Source: Clostridiales bacterium | GTDB taxonomy: Bacteria; Bacillota; Clostridia; Saccharofermentanales; Saccharofermentanaceae | Direction: 5' to 3' | DNA: 51,699 nucleotides | Assembly (NCBI GenBank): GCA_017552455.1 | Contig: JAFZPX010000057.1 | Span: forward strand, 1-51,699 | Shown: piece after piece, positions 38,176 to 47,753 of the stretch | Numbering within the stretch: position 1 is the first letter of the stretch | Layout: the number at the start of each line of letters is the position of its first letter | The notes under the pieces: generated by a model | The model's database searches: none | What the model saw: only the letters and a program-made list of their open reading frames with translations | What the model was told of the DNA's origin: nothing | Made by a program: the position numbers and the translations under genes

Positions 38176-39358
38176 GGATATCCTCCCCTCTGTAGCGGGC
38201 GATAGCCGCACAGTCCTTGTCACCGCGTCCGGAGATTGTGATGACGATAATCTGATCCTTGCTCATCGTAGGTGCGAGCTTTCTTGCGTATGCCACTGCG
38301 TGTGCGGACTCGATCGCGGGGATGATGCCCTCTGTCTTCGCAAGATACTCGAAAGCGCATACAGCCTCTTCGTCAGTAACAGGTACATACTCCGCGCGTC
38401 CGATGTCATGCAGGTATGCGTGCTCGGGTCCAACGCCGGGGTAGTCGAGACCTGCTGAGATCGAATATACAGGTGCAATCTGACCGTACTCGTCCTGGCA
38501 GAAATAAGACTTCATTCCGTGGAAGATTCCGACTCTTCCTGTGTTAACCGTAGCCGCAGTCTCGAAGGTGTCGATACCTCTTCCTGCAGCCTCGCAGCCG
38601 ATGAGTCTTACATCCTTGTCTTCGATAAAGTTATAGAAGGAACCGATGGCATTGGAGCCGCCGCCTACGCATGCGATAACTGCATCAGGAAGTCTGCCTT
38701 CCTTCTCGAGCATCTGCTCCTTGATCTCCTTACTGATAACAGCCTGGAAGTCGCGGACGATAGTAGGGAAGGGGTGAGGTCCCATGACGGAACCTAAGCA
38801 GTAATGCGTATCGGAGATACGTGAAGTCCACTCACGCATTGCCTCGGATACGGCATCCTTGAGTGTACGCGTACCGGACTTAACAGGGATAACTTCAGCG
38901 CCGAGAAGTCGCATGCGGTATACGTTCAGAGCCTGTCTGATCGTATCCTCTTCACCCATGAAGACTACGCACTCCATGCCGAAAAGCGCAGCTGCAGTTG
39001 CCGTAGCAACACCGTGCTGTCCTGCACCTGTCTCTGCGATGAGACGTGTCTTGCCCATCTTCTTCGCAAGCAGTGCCTGTCCTAATACGTTATTAACTTT
39101 ATGTGCGCCTGTGTGGTTAAGATCCTCTCTTTTAAGATAGATCTTCGCGCCGCCCAAGTCCGTCGTCATTTTCTCTGCATAATACAGATGGGAAGGTCTT
39201 CCTGCATACTCGTTAAAAAGCTCGGAAAGCTCTGCCTGAAACTCCGGGTCATTCTTATACTTGTTGTATGCCTCCTCGAGTTCGATGACTGCATTCATCA
39301 GCGTCTCGGGGATATACTGTCCGCCGTGTATGCCGAAGCGTCCGTTGGGATTAGTCAT
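38168..39358 (-). CDS. trpB: Tryptophan synthase beta subunit
   Basis: 396 residues. The start at 39358 is favoured over 39364 because AAAGGAAG lies six bases in front of it. K87 ([10 protein letters not shown]) binds pyridoxal phosphate, GGGSNAIG holds its phosphate, and E of AETGAGQHG is the catalytic Glu. It condenses channelled indole with serine. The short N-terminus without extension marks the common TrpB1 form that pairs with TrpA. It overlaps trpF by eight bases. Confidence 0.97.
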   Translation of the reverse strand: MTNPNGRFGIHGGQYIPETLMNAVIELEEAYNKYKNDPEFQAELSELFNEYAGRPSHLYYAEKMTTDLGGAKIYLKREDLNHTGAHKVNNVLGQALLAKKMGKTRLIAETGAGQHGVATATAAALFGMECVVFMGEEDTIRQALNVYRMRLLGAEVIPVKSGTRTLKDAVSEAMREWTSRISDTHYCLGSVMGPHPFPTIVRDFQAVISKEIKEQMLEKEGRLPDAVIACVGGGSNAIGSFYNFIEDKDVRLIGCEAAGRGIDTFETAATVNTGRVGIFHGMKSYFCQDEYGQIAPVYSISAGLDYPGVGPEHAYLHDIGRAEYVPVTDEEAVCAFEYLAKTEGIIPAIESAHAVAYARKLAPTMSKDQIIVITISGRGDKDCAAIARYRGEDIHE

Positions 39359-39965
39359 GTTCATCTTCCTTTCTGACAGCCTCGTAAAAGTCTGTCATCT
39401 TCTTAGTATCCTTTATGCCTTCTGTTTCTATCCCTGAGCTCACATCGAGAGCATAAGGATGAAGTTCTCTTATTGCTTCTGCAGCATTGTCGGGAGCAAG
39501 TCCACCTGCGAGAAAAAACGGTCTGTTTACGCCCTTTATGATCTCCCAGTTAAATGTCTTTCCCGTGCCCATTCCTGAGTCGAGCAGTACCCAATCTGCG
39601 GGACTTGTCTGAGCCTTCTTCGCATCATCTTCGCTTCTTATTTTGAATGCTTTGATGACACTCTTACCTGTACTGTTCTTCAGGTCGTTTATGTAAGTCT
39701 CGTCTTCGTTTCCGTGAAGCTGAGCGATGTCGATTATATCATCATTAAGAAGAGCCTTAACAACTTCTATATCTTCATCTACGAACACGCCGACAGCCTT
39801 GATCGAAGGGTCGAGCATGGCCTTAAGTTCCAAAGCCTGCTCGCGCGTAACGACGCGCTTGCTTCGAGGCCAGAACACGAAGCCGATGAACTCAGGTTTA
39901 AGCTCATTAACCGCTTTAATATCACACTTACGTGTAAGTCCGCAGAACTTGATCTTGGTCATCAT
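39351..39965 (-). CDS. trpF: Phosphoribosylanthranilate isomerase
   Basis: 204 residues (or 203 from the second ATG at 39962; AGGAG suits either). A TIM barrel with the catalytic Cys in KFCGLTR (C8) and the catalytic Asp in ALDVSSGIE. It performs the Amadori rearrangement that makes CdRP. The start overlaps the trpC stop by four bases (ATGA), so the two are coupled. Confidence 0.96.
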   Translation of the reverse strand: MMTKIKFCGLTRKCDIKAVNELKPEFIGFVFWPRSKRVVTREQALELKAMLDPSIKAVGVFVDEDIEVVKALLNDDIIDIAQLHGNEDETYINDLKNSTGKSVIKAFKIRSEDDAKKAQTSPADWVLLDSGMGTGKTFNWEIIKGVNRPFFLAGGLAPDNAAEAIRELHPYALDVSSGIETEGIKDTKKMTDFYEAVRKEDEHD

Positions 39966-40741
39966 GCACTCCTGAATGATTCAAGCGTTGCCTTCTTGTC
40001 AGACGCTCTCATAAGCGCCTCTCCAACGAGCACAGCATCGACGCCCGCCTTCTTAAGTTCAGAGACATCAGATGCATCCTTAACTCCGCTTTCGGATACG
40101 AAGATAATATCATCTCTGACAAGCTCCTTAAGCCTCATGCTGTTGCCTGTATCAACAGAGAAATCCTTGAGGTTTCTGTTATTAACTCCGATGATTCTCG
40201 CACCTGCATCAAGCGCCATCTTAACTTCGTCCGCATCGTGTGTCTCCACGAGTGCAGAGAGACCCAACGCATCGCAGATTCCGATGTATTCGCGGATCTG
40301 ATCTGCACTTAATATCGAGCAGATAAGAAGCACCGCGGATGCGCCGAGAAGCTTCGCCTCGTAGATCATGTATTCGTCTACGGTGAAGTCCTTCCTGATA
40401 CAGGGTGTACTAACAGAAGAAGTGATCTCCTGAAGATACTTATCGCTTCCGAGGAACCACTTTGGTTCTGTCAGAACCGAGATGCAGTCAGCGCCAGCCG
40501 CCTCGTACGCTTTGGCAATCTCGAGGTACGGAAAATCCTCTGCGATGATGCCCTTCGACGGAGACGCCTTCTTGCACTCGCATATGAACGACAGTCCCGG
40601 CTTACGAAGAGCCTTCTCGAAAGGGAAGTCGCCCTTGGGCAAAGCCAGAGCGGCAGCCTTGACGTCCTCGAGGGGACGGATGGCTTTGGCTTCTGCAACG
40701 CGCTTGTGTGCGTGATCTGCTAACTGGTCTAAGATCGTCAT
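39962..40741 (-). CDS. trpC: Indole-3-glycerol phosphate synthase
   Basis: 259 residues, TIM barrel. Catalytic E55 and K57 in [11 protein letters not shown], the lysine of [11 protein letters not shown], and GVNNRNL and SESGV near the end are all present. It closes the indole ring from CdRP. It is not fused to TrpF, unlike in enterobacteria. It overlaps trpD by four bases. Confidence 0.97.
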   Translation of the reverse strand: MTILDQLADHAHKRVAEAKAIRPLEDVKAAALALPKGDFPFEKALRKPGLSFICECKKASPSKGIIAEDFPYLEIAKAYEAAGADCISVLTEPKWFLGSDKYLQEITSSVSTPCIRKDFTVDEYMIYEAKLLGASAVLLICSILSADQIREYIGICDALGLSALVETHDADEVKMALDAGARIIGVNNRNLKDFSVDTGNSMRLKELVRDDIIFVSESGVKDASDVSELKKAGVDAVLVGEALMRASDKKATLESFRSA

Positions 40742-41769
40742 GCTTCTGCCTCGGGACGGTTGCTGACTTCGATCATCTTTTGCAGTGTCTCGAATGCCTT
40801 GCCGGAGTCGAGGATCTCGCCTGCGAGCTTAATGCCGTCTGCAAATGTCTCAGCCTTGCCGCCGATGTAGAGTGATGCGCCCGCGTTCATAAGAACTGCG
40901 TCTCTCTTAGGTCCCTTCGCGCCCTTCAGGATGTCGATGGTGATCTGCGCATTCTCTGCAGGATCGCCGCCCTTAAGGTCATCCTTAGTGCAGCGTGAAA
41001 GACCGAAGTCCTCAGGTGCGATAGTGTATGTCTTGTACCAGCCGTCGCGGATCTCGCTGACCTTTGTAGGTGCGCTCATGGAGATCTCGTCGAGTTTATC
41101 CATGCCGTAGACGACCATGCCTCTCTTAACGCCGAGGCTTACGAGAACCTGTGACAGAGGTTCTACGAGGTACTCATCATAAACACCGAGAAGCTGCATT
41201 GTAGGCTTACCGGGGTTTGTGAGGGGGCCAAGGATATTAAATACTGTTCTTACACCGAGTTCCTTACGGATGGGTCCAACGTACTTCATTGATGTGTGGT
41301 ACTTCTGTGCGAAGAAGAAGCACATGCCTGCTTCGTTAAGCATCTCGATGCAGCGTGCGGGACTCTGGTTGATGTTAACGCCCAAAGCCTCGAGACAGTC
41401 TGCAGTACCACATTTGGAAGAAGCTGCGCGGTTACCGTGCTTTGCTACCTTCATGCCTGCTGCGGCAGCAACGATCGCGGAAGTTGTGGAGATGTTAAAG
41501 CTTTGAGCGTTGTCTCCGCCTGTACCTACGATCTCGAAGATATCCATGCCTGTCTCAACGGGTGTAGCGTGATCTCTCATGGCTGCAGCACAGCCTGCGA
41601 TCTCGTCTCTTGTCTCAGCCTTAGCGCTCTTAGTGGACAAGGCTGCGAGGAAAGCCGCGTTCTGTGTAGGTGTTGTCTCTCCGTTCATGATCTCGTTCAT
41701 TACGGCGAATGCCTCGTCATATGTGAGATCTTCCTTGTTTACGATTTTTACGATTGCTTCCTTGATCAT
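40738..41769 (-). CDS. trpD: Anthranilate phosphoribosyltransferase
   Basis: 343 residues. PRPP-binding GTGGDN (G82-D86), the [14 protein letters not shown] loop and [12 protein letters not shown] are conserved. It transfers phosphoribose to anthranilate. It is free-standing, not fused to TrpG, and starts four bases after the trpG stop. Confidence 0.97.
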   Translation of the reverse strand: MIKEAIVKIVNKEDLTYDEAFAVMNEIMNGETTPTQNAAFLAALSTKSAKAETRDEIAGCAAAMRDHATPVETGMDIFEIVGTGGDNAQSFNISTTSAIVAAAAGMKVAKHGNRAASSKCGTADCLEALGVNINQSPARCIEMLNEAGMCFFFAQKYHTSMKYVGPIRKELGVRTVFNILGPLTNPGKPTMQLLGVYDEYLVEPLSQVLVSLGVKRGMVVYGMDKLDEISMSAPTKVSEIRDGWYKTYTIAPEDFGLSRCTKDDLKGGDPAENAQITIDILKGAKGPKRDAVLMNAGASLYIGGKAETFADGIKLAGEILDSGKAFETLQKMIEVSNRPEAEA

Positions 41770-41773
41770 TGTC

Positions 41774-42340
41774 TTATGCCTCCTTAATGAAATTGGTTAA
41801 CATCTTTTTGCCGTCGGGTGTCATTATCGATTCCGGGTGGAACTGCACACCGTAGATCTTGTATTCCTTGTGCTGCACTGCCATGACTTCGCCGTCTTCC
41901 GTTAAAGCCGTGACCATGAGCTCGTCGGGGATAGTCTCGGGGTCAGCCGCGAGAGAGTGGTATCTTGCCACCTTGCCCAGCGGTATCCCGTCGAAAAGCT
42001 TACATCTTCCGTCGAATCTTACCACGGACTGCTTGCCGTGCATGAGCTCCTTCGCGTATGTGATGGTCGCGCCGAATGCAGCGCAGATAGCCTGGTGGCC
42101 AAGGCACACACCGAGGATAGGGAAGTCCTTGCCAAGCTCCTTAACTACATCGATGATGACACCCGCATCCTCAGGCCTTCCGGGACCGGGTGAGAGGATG
42201 ATGCGGTCGGGGTTCAATGCCCTGATCTGATCGACTGTCATCTCATCGTTTCTGATCACCTTGATGTCGGGTTCGATCGCACCGATGAGCTGATAAAGGT
42301 TATAAGAAAAACTGTCGTAATTATCTATAAGCAGGATCAT
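41774..42340 (-). CDS. trpG: Anthranilate synthase component II (glutaminase)
   Basis: 188 residues, class I glutamine amidotransferase. The nucleophile is C79 in GVCLGHQ and the His-Glu pair is in VQFHPES. It supplies ammonia to TrpE. In some bacteria the same subunit serves PabB; no pab gene is seen here. It overlaps the trpE stop by four bases. Confidence 0.97.
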   Translation of the reverse strand: MILLIDNYDSFSYNLYQLIGAIEPDIKVIRNDEMTVDQIRALNPDRIILSPGPGRPEDAGVIIDVVKELGKDFPILGVCLGHQAICAAFGATITYAKELMHGKQSVVRFDGRCKLFDGIPLGKVARYHSLAADPETIPDELMVTALTEDGEVMAVQHKEYKIYGVQFHPESIMTPDGKKMLTNFIKEA

Positions 42341-43803
42341 AATTCATCCTCCTGTGCGAGCTCGAGTGCCTTGAGTGAAGCTCTTGCTTTGTTGAGGCAC
42401 TCCTGATATTCCTTCTCGGGATCGGAGTCGGCTACGATGCCGGCGCCGGATCTTACGAAGACCTTGCCGTTCTTCTTGAATACGAGTCTGATCGCGATGC
42501 ATGTATCCATGTTGCCTGCAAAATCAATATATCCGATCGCGCCGCCGTAGATGCCGCGCTTGTTGTTCTCAAGTTCGCCTATAAGCTGGCAGGCTCTGAT
42601 CTTAGGCGCACCTGAAAGTGTACCTGCAGGAAGAACTGCCTCGATGGCATCGAATGCATCGTGGTCGTCCGTGATCTCTCCTCTTACCGTGGAGCCGATG
42701 TGCATGACGTGTGAGAATCTCTCGATGGAGTGAAGCTTCTCTACCTCAACGGAACCGAACTTGCTGATCTTGCCTAAGTCATTTCGACCTAAGTCTACGA
42801 GCATGTTGTGCTCTGCAAGTTCCTTCTCGTCAGCAAGAAGCTCTGCCTCAAGTGCCTTGTCCTCTTCGGGTGTCTTGCCGCGCGGTCTTGTGCCTGCAAG
42901 AGGGAATGTGTGAAGGATGCCGTCCTGAAGCTTTACGAGTGTCTCCGGAGAAGCGCCTGCAACCTCAACATCCGTTCCTGAGAAATAGAACATGTAAGGT
43001 GAAGGGTTGATCGTTCTTAATACTCTGTATGTGTTAAGAAGGCTGCCCTCGAAGGGTGCGGAAAGTCTGTTGGAAAGAACGATCTGGAATATGTCGCCTT
43101 CCTTGATGTGGTGCTTGCCACGCTCGACCATGTCGCAGAAAGCGTCCTTCGCGAAAAGAGGCGTAACCTCGCCCGTAAGCTTACCGCTTTCTTCCTCGAG
43201 CTTCTTTCCGTTGTGGAGAAGGTCTACGAGTCCCTTAAGTGTTTCAACAGCTCTTCTGTAGCCGTCTTCACCCTCGTTAAGCTTCATGTTCTCGATGACG
43301 ATGATCTTCTGCTTTAAGTTATCGAATGCGATTACCTTGTCGAAGAGCATCAGGTCAACATCCTTGAAGCCCTCTTCGTCTTCGACATTGCACTTGGCTG
43401 TGGGCTCGCTGTATGTCAGGTAATCGTATGAGAAATAACCTACGAGACCGCCTGCGAAAGGAGGGAGGTAGTCGAACCTCGGGCTCTTGTAGCCTGCCAT
43501 AATTCTTCTAAGTTCAGCGGAAGGATCCTTTGTCTCGATCTTCTCGTCGCCGATCTCAAGGATGCCGTCCTTGCATGTGATGAGCTCCCTGGGTTTGTAA
43601 CCTAAGAATGTATAGCGGCCCCATGTCTCGTTTGCCTGTGCCGACTCGAGCATGTAGACGTGGTCTGAAGCGTTCTTCAGAATCTTCAGTGCTTCGATCG
43701 GTGTCGTGAAGTCGGATAAGATCTCGAGGCTTACGGGAAGTACGTCGTACTTGCCTTCAGTTGCGATCTTCATGGCCTCTTCAAGAGTAGGTCTGATCTG
43801 CAT
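42337..43803 (-). CDS. trpE: Anthranilate synthase component I
   Basis: 488 residues from the ATG at 43803, with AAAGGAGG in front; the upstream ATG at 43869 lies in the T-box terminator. It converts chorismate and ammonia into anthranilate. M51-LES (MLES, normally LLES) marks the tryptophan feedback site. The chorismate-binding half (about 220-485) has PSPYMFYF, GTRPRG, LVDLGRNDLG and GAPKIRA. First gene of trpEGDCFBA. Confidence 0.97.
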   Translation of the reverse strand: MQIRPTLEEAMKIATEGKYDVLPVSLEILSDFTTPIEALKILKNASDHVYMLESAQANETWGRYTFLGYKPRELITCKDGILEIGDEKIETKDPSAELRRIMAGYKSPRFDYLPPFAGGLVGYFSYDYLTYSEPTAKCNVEDEEGFKDVDLMLFDKVIAFDNLKQKIIVIENMKLNEGEDGYRRAVETLKGLVDLLHNGKKLEEESGKLTGEVTPLFAKDAFCDMVERGKHHIKEGDIFQIVLSNRLSAPFEGSLLNTYRVLRTINPSPYMFYFSGTDVEVAGASPETLVKLQDGILHTFPLAGTRPRGKTPEEDKALEAELLADEKELAEHNMLVDLGRNDLGKISKFGSVEVEKLHSIERFSHVMHIGSTVRGEITDDHDAFDAIEAVLPAGTLSGAPKIRACQLIGELENNKRGIYGGAIGYIDFAGNMDTCIAIRLVFKKNGKVFVRSGAGIVADSDPEKEYQECLNKARASLKALELAQEDEL

Positions 43804-43833
43804 TGTTGTTGTCCTCCTTTTTTCGCTGAGGGC

Positions 43834-43874
43834 AAAAGAAAACGCCCTCAACAGAATTACTTCTGTCAAGGACG
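43834..43874 (-). terminator. T-box terminator in front of trpE
   Basis: Minus strand: a 14-pair stem from CGTCCTTGACAGAA and TTCTGTTGAGGGCG (three G-U pairs) with a GTAA loop, followed by TTTTCTTTT. It forms when uncharged tRNA is absent. Confidence 0.9.
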
Positions 43875-43888
43875 AATAATTACATTAT

Positions 43889-44095
43889 CCGCGGTGCCAC
43901 CTTGATTTACGGTTTACCGTACGCTTTAAGCAGGATACCATCATATCCCCGGCTGTTAACGGTGCCTGCCGTCGCAGCATTTGACTGCGCCCTCAACGGT
44001 CCATTTGATAATCCGTTTCCTACCTGACTCTCAGCACCACAGGCTCTCTGTAAAGGCGTTTATTATCTTTATCTCCGCATCAACGGTTTGCGTTA
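43889..44095 (-). promoter_or_regulatory. Tryptophan T-box riboswitch
   Basis: The minus-strand leader ends with AAGGTGGCACCGCGG (43903-43889), the T-box sequence that pairs with the NCCA end of uncharged tRNA. Stem I carries AGATAAAGATAA and GAGAG-type loop motifs. The specifier lies in AAATGGACC, where TGG (complement of 44001-44003) is the Trp codon, agreeing with the operon it controls. Uncharged tRNA-Trp would permit read-through into trpE. The 5' limit is approximate. Confidence 0.9.
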
Positions 44096-44103
44096 TGGCG
44101 GTA

Positions 44104-44131
44104 ATTTAACACATGATTACCTTCTTGTAAA
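44104..44131 (-). promoter_or_regulatory. Probable trp operon promoter
   Basis: Minus strand: TTTACA (44131-44126), 16-base spacer, TTAAAT (44109-44104). Transcription would start just before the T-box. Confidence 0.5.
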
Positions 44132-44164
44132 GTGGGTTTAGAATTCAAGCTGAAAAAATACTGA

Positions 44165-44194
44165 TTGACTAAAATATGCATATGAGAGTAAAAT
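44165..44194 (+). promoter_or_regulatory. Promoter of a possible small RNA
   Basis: TTGACT (44165-44170), 18-base spacer, TAAAAT (44189-44194), pointing away from trp into a stretch with no plus-strand gene. Confidence 0.45.
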
Positions 44195-44200
44195 TCCTTT

Positions 44201-44307
44201 GATGATTATTCATCCACAATAAAAGAACCTTACAGCGGAATTGCAAACCGACCGCTGTTTCAGGTAATTACTCTAACGGGAACTGCGGTCACTGACCGCA
44301 GTTTTTG
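44201..44307 (+). ncRNA. Candidate small RNA
   Basis: About 107 bases between a plausible promoter and a strong terminator on the plus strand, with no ORF. It contains a first hairpin, ACAGCGG (44232-44238) with CCGCTGT (44252-44258), followed by TTTC, and a second, the terminator. I do not recognise a known RNA family. The neighbours on both sides lie on the minus strand, so the T run of the terminator must serve a plus-strand transcript. Confidence 0.4.
44281..44306 (+). terminator. Intrinsic terminator, plus-strand orientation
   Basis: AACTGCGGTCA (44281-44291) and TGACCGCAGTT (44293-44303), followed by TTTG with T5 counting the stem end. On the minus strand the same hairpin is followed by CCCG, so it does not suit the adjacent minus-strand gene. 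Confidence 0.75.
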
Positions 44308-44311
44308 CTTA

Positions 44312-44704
44312 TCAGAAATTTACAGTTCTGGGTGCTTCTGTGAAAGAAGAGAAAGTAGCTGTCGCATTCTTGAAGTACAGAACTTCAGTATTGTCGTCGT
44401 CAGCGGAATACATGCCCTTGAGACTCGGGTAGTTATCGAGCATGTGAGCCTTTGCCTCGACTCTGTCGTCTCTTACGAGTTCACCTGAGACGCGCAGCCA
44501 CTTACCATCCTTAAATGCACATACCTCAACCTTCGGGTTAGCCTCGATCTGCTTGGATACGGCCTTGATCTTACCTGTTTGGATGTAGAGCTTATCCTCG
44601 AAGATGTCTACCGTGCCGAACGGTCTTACTCTGGGCTGATCGCCCTCAACAGTTGCAAGGTAATAAGTCTGTGCTTCCTTAAGAAATTCATAAACTTCGT
44701 TCAT
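44312..44704 (-). CDS. Pyridoxamine 5'-phosphate oxidase family, flavin-binding
   Basis: 130 residues; GGAGG lies about nine bases before the ATG. A split-barrel of the PPOX type: YYLATVEGDQPRVRPFGTV (first strands and FMN phosphate site), TGKIKAVSKQIEANPKVEV, and a Trp-containing strand (GKWLRVSGEL). Members bind FMN or F420 and reduce small molecules; anaerobes often carry several. True PdxH function is unlikely at this length. Single gene, 20 bases downstream of the MATE gene on the same strand. Confidence 0.9.
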   Translation of the reverse strand: MNEVYEFLKEAQTYYLATVEGDQPRVRPFGTVDIFEDKLYIQTGKIKAVSKQIEANPKVEVCAFKDGKWLRVSGELVRDDRVEAKAHMLDNYPSLKGMYSADDDNTEVLYFKNATATFSSFTEAPRTVNF

Positions 44705-44724
44705 GGGATAACCTCCGTTTTTTC

Positions 44725-46119
44725 TTATTGTACCTCATTGTTGACGATGTTCTTAGCCCAGATGCCGCTTCTTACCATATATTCGCCGACAGCGCACTTG
44801 ATAAGTTCCGCCCACTGCACCGAGAACATCATGACAGGCACACTTGCTGAGGTATAACGGCTGAGGCAGTACGCCAAAGGCACGACGATGACCCATGTAT
44901 ATCCGCAGTCGAAGATGAACGTAATCAGGGTATTTCCGCCGGATCTTATGATGAAGTACGATGCGTGCGTGAAAGCCATCAACGGCATGACGATTCCCGA
45001 TATGAATATCAGTATGGTCGCAAGAGACCTGACTTCGTCCGTGGTCTTATAAGCCAGAGGGAAGAACGGCGACAGGATCATCATTATCACGCCGCAGACA
45101 GCAGCGAAGAAAACGGTAAGAGCACGCATCTTCCGTGCATAATCCTTGGCGGTCTCGATCTGTCCCGCGCCGAGTCTTTGCCCGACTACGATACCGATAC
45201 ATTCTCCTGTCGCGACGAAAGCGACGGTAAGCAGGTTCCAAAGAGTACTCTCGATATTAACCGCTGCGACTGCTGCAAGGCTTCTTACCGAGTAGCACTG
45301 ATTCAGTACCGTCATGCCGAAAGCCCAAAGTGTCTCGTTTGCCATCAGCGGCAGCGACTTCAGTATAAACTGCGACACAAGATTAAGCGGTATGCGGAAG
45401 CTTCGGAAAGCTCCGATAATGAACGGATTCGCAGAAGAGTGTGAGCCCGTGTAGATCATGAGAACAAGAAGCTCTACATAACGTGAGACTACGGTCGCGA
45501 CGGCAGCACCGCTTGCACCCATAGCAGGGAGTCCGAACAGACCGTAGATAAGAATGGCATTTCCTATGAGGTTAACGAAGATGGCGATGATGGTCGCGAC
45601 CATAGGGACCCTGGTGTTGCCCGTGTCTCTTAATGTGCCGGCATACGCATAGCTTAAGCCTATCGGCACGAGGCTTGAGATGATGATGTTGATGTAGGTG
45701 ACGCCGATCTCGAGAGTCTCGGCAGCATCTTCAGGTGTGCCGTCACCTTCTAAGAACCATGACACCATCGTAGGTGCCATCAGATAGTAGATGACGCCTG
45801 CTGCTACTGCGAGTACTGTGTTCGCGATAAGCTTGAATCTGAATGTATCGCGCACACCCTGTGTATCGCCCTTGCCGAAGAACTGCGCAGTAAAGATGCC
45901 GACACCGCATGTCGCGCCGAACATGAGAAGCCAGAATACGAATATCAGCTGATTGGCGATCGCGACACCTGATATCGCGTTCGTTCCCACGCCGCCGATC
46001 ATGACATTATCAAGCAGGCTGACGAAGTTCGTCAGACCGTTCTGAATGATCATTGGTACCGCGATGGCAAGTACCATGGAATAGAATTTACGATCGCCTA
46101 TAAGTGATCTGATGTTCAT
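44725..46119 (-). CDS. MATE-family efflux transporter
   Basis: 464 residues, twelve membrane helices, typical MatE halves (MIIQNGLTNFVSLLDNVMIG; later GECIGIVVGQRLGAGQ). Such proteins export drugs or metabolites using a sodium or proton gradient. There is no ribosome site; the ATG follows the stop of the preceding gene (46123) by three bases (TAATTTATG), so it probably relies on translational coupling. Confidence 0.95.
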   Translation of the reverse strand: MNIRSLIGDRKFYSMVLAIAVPMIIQNGLTNFVSLLDNVMIGGVGTNAISGVAIANQLIFVFWLLMFGATCGVGIFTAQFFGKGDTQGVRDTFRFKLIANTVLAVAAGVIYYLMAPTMVSWFLEGDGTPEDAAETLEIGVTYINIIISSLVPIGLSYAYAGTLRDTGNTRVPMVATIIAIFVNLIGNAILIYGLFGLPAMGASGAAVATVVSRYVELLVLMIYTGSHSSANPFIIGAFRSFRIPLNLVSQFILKSLPLMANETLWAFGMTVLNQCYSVRSLAAVAAVNIESTLWNLLTVAFVATGECIGIVVGQRLGAGQIETAKDYARKMRALTVFFAAVCGVIMMILSPFFPLAYKTTDEVRSLATILIFISGIVMPLMAFTHASYFIIRSGGNTLITFIFDCGYTWVIVVPLAYCLSRYTSASVPVMMFSVQWAELIKCAVGEYMVRSGIWAKNIVNNEVQ

Positions 46120-46122
46120 AAA

Positions 46123-47649
46123 TTAATTAGGTGCTGCAGCACTCCCTGATCTTATTCCGTAAGAGGTGCATAAATGATACCACTCAATCGAATTAATGAA
46201 ACCGTTAATTACATCCTGTCGGCTCATGCCGTTCTGGAGGTTATTGACCCAGTACTGAAGTCCGGGTGCATCAGGTTCTCTGTCGAAGAATGTGTGGTAA
46301 AGCACAGTAACAAATTCTTCGTTGGTTGTGTTCTTTCCGAGGAACTCCTGTGAGAACAGGAAGCCTCTTGCAAGGTCGCCTCCCGTTGATGATCCGCTCA
46401 TGACTTTCTGGAGCCAGTACTGTGCGCCTGTGGGGTCGCTCGCTCTGCCTAATGCAACTGTGTAAAGCCTCTCGATGAAGCTCTGTGCGCCCGAAGGGTC
46501 AGACGGGATATTAACGTTATAACCTCCTGCGACTGGAGCATAGTCCGTGCCGTGGATCGTCAGTGCGCCTGCGTTAAACAGACGGACGAACTTGGAGTCA
46601 TAAGTGAAGTAAGCATTACCGTTGTTGATGATGTAGCTGTATCCGCCCTGAACACTTCCGTTGGCGCCTGAAAGGAACGGACTCGCGCTTCCGTAAGAGC
46701 CTTCATCAGCATTTGTAAGATCGACAATGTAGTTAGAGCCGTCATCCATTCTAATGACGTTGATCATGTGCGGTCCTGACTCATACGGATCGCTGATATT
46801 GCCGCCTACCGTATAGCATGCGATGGAACTGTTGTTGAATGTCGTCAGGTCACAGAGGTACTTGAAAGCCTTAGAGTATCCCTCGCATACAACGTTGGTA
46901 TTGGGGTCGCCGTCGAAGACGCTTATGAGCTGCCACGGATCGCCGTAAGCGCGTCCCGAAGAAGAGTAATCGTAGCTTACGAGTGCACATATCTCATCTC
47001 TGTAGTGAACGAGCTTATCGTAGTCAGATAGCCCTGCATAACGTGCGACGATTGCACGCGCATTGTTAGCCGCAGCCTGCGCTCTTGCGATGGCATTGGG
47101 GCTGACCTGGTATGAACCTGCAGCATAGTCACCTGCCACGCCGAAATAGTAATACACGTTGCTCTCTACAGATATGACATAGTTGCCTACAGAAGGTTCG
47201 TAGTGGTAGTACACTGAGCAGTTGATGCTGACTCCGTTCTTGTCATACCAGAACAGTTCGTAGGGACAGTCTTCGAGAAGTGTTGAGATGACGAGGTTGT
47301 AGTCGCCTGCGACCTTGTTGAGTACTGCGTTCTTTGCTTCAGAACTTATCTGTCCTCCTGACAGCAGGGAGCTGACATTAAGATCAGCAGCTGTCCATGA
47401 ACATGAGCCGAGTCCGAGTGAAGACAGAGGTACTTCATAAACGGTAGAAAGATTGGCGCCTGAAGCGGTGTTTATTATCTGTGATCTTAAGCTGTCGAAT
47501 GTAGCCATCTCGACACCCGAAAGACCATTGAGGGAGCTCATCGGAACGCTTGCCGGGCTTGCGAACACACTTGCGCCGTTTGCAAGAATTATCGAGCCCA
47601 TTAAAGCTGCAGTAAGTATAGTTCTGGCTATTTTTGATAAAACTTTCAT
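46123..47649 (-). CDS. Secreted transglutaminase-like protein with DUF4214 domain
   Basis: 508 residues from the ATG at 47649, which has GGGGGATAAGGG upstream and begins a typical Sec signal peptide (about 1-31, cut near VFAS). The earlier ATG at 47763 has neither. The middle is a transglutaminase-like thiol fold with triad C255 (VVCEGYSKAF), H294 (GPHMINVI) and D310 (YIVDLTNAD). The last 110 residues are a DUF4214 domain (FIERLYTVALGRASDPTG, then FFDREPDAPGLQYWVNN), usually linked to surface or extracellular matrix proteins. It may cross-link or cleave cell-surface proteins or bind glycan. Coupled to the MATE gene. Confidence 0.9.
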   Translation of the reverse strand: MKVLSKIARTILTAALMGSIILANGASVFASPASVPMSSLNGLSGVEMATFDSLRSQIINTASGANLSTVYEVPLSSLGLGSCSWTAADLNVSSLLSGGQISSEAKNAVLNKVAGDYNLVISTLLEDCPYELFWYDKNGVSINCSVYYHYEPSVGNYVISVESNVYYYFGVAGDYAAGSYQVSPNAIARAQAAANNARAIVARYAGLSDYDKLVHYRDEICALVSYDYSSSGRAYGDPWQLISVFDGDPNTNVVCEGYSKAFKYLCDLTTFNNSSIACYTVGGNISDPYESGPHMINVIRMDDGSNYIVDLTNADEGSYGSASPFLSGANGSVQGGYSYIINNGNAYFTYDSKFVRLFNAGALTIHGTDYAPVAGGYNVNIPSDPSGAQSFIERLYTVALGRASDPTGAQYWLQKVMSGSSTGGDLARGFLFSQEFLGKNTTNEEFVTVLYHTFFDREPDAPGLQYWVNNLQNGMSRQDVINGFINSIEWYHLCTSYGIRSGSAAAPN

Positions 47650-47753
47650 ACCCTTATCCCCCTCTACAGATACATAAAGATTATATGCGTGTGTGATTTT
47701 TGTCAAAAAACGTTTATAATAAGGCGAATATTTTATTAGGAAAGGGGATTCCC

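Noticed and set aside
43834..44095. Classical trp attenuator with a leader peptide
   Set aside because: No Trp-rich leader ORF is present; the AAGGTGGCACCGCGG motif, the specifier TGG and the long terminator define a T-box.
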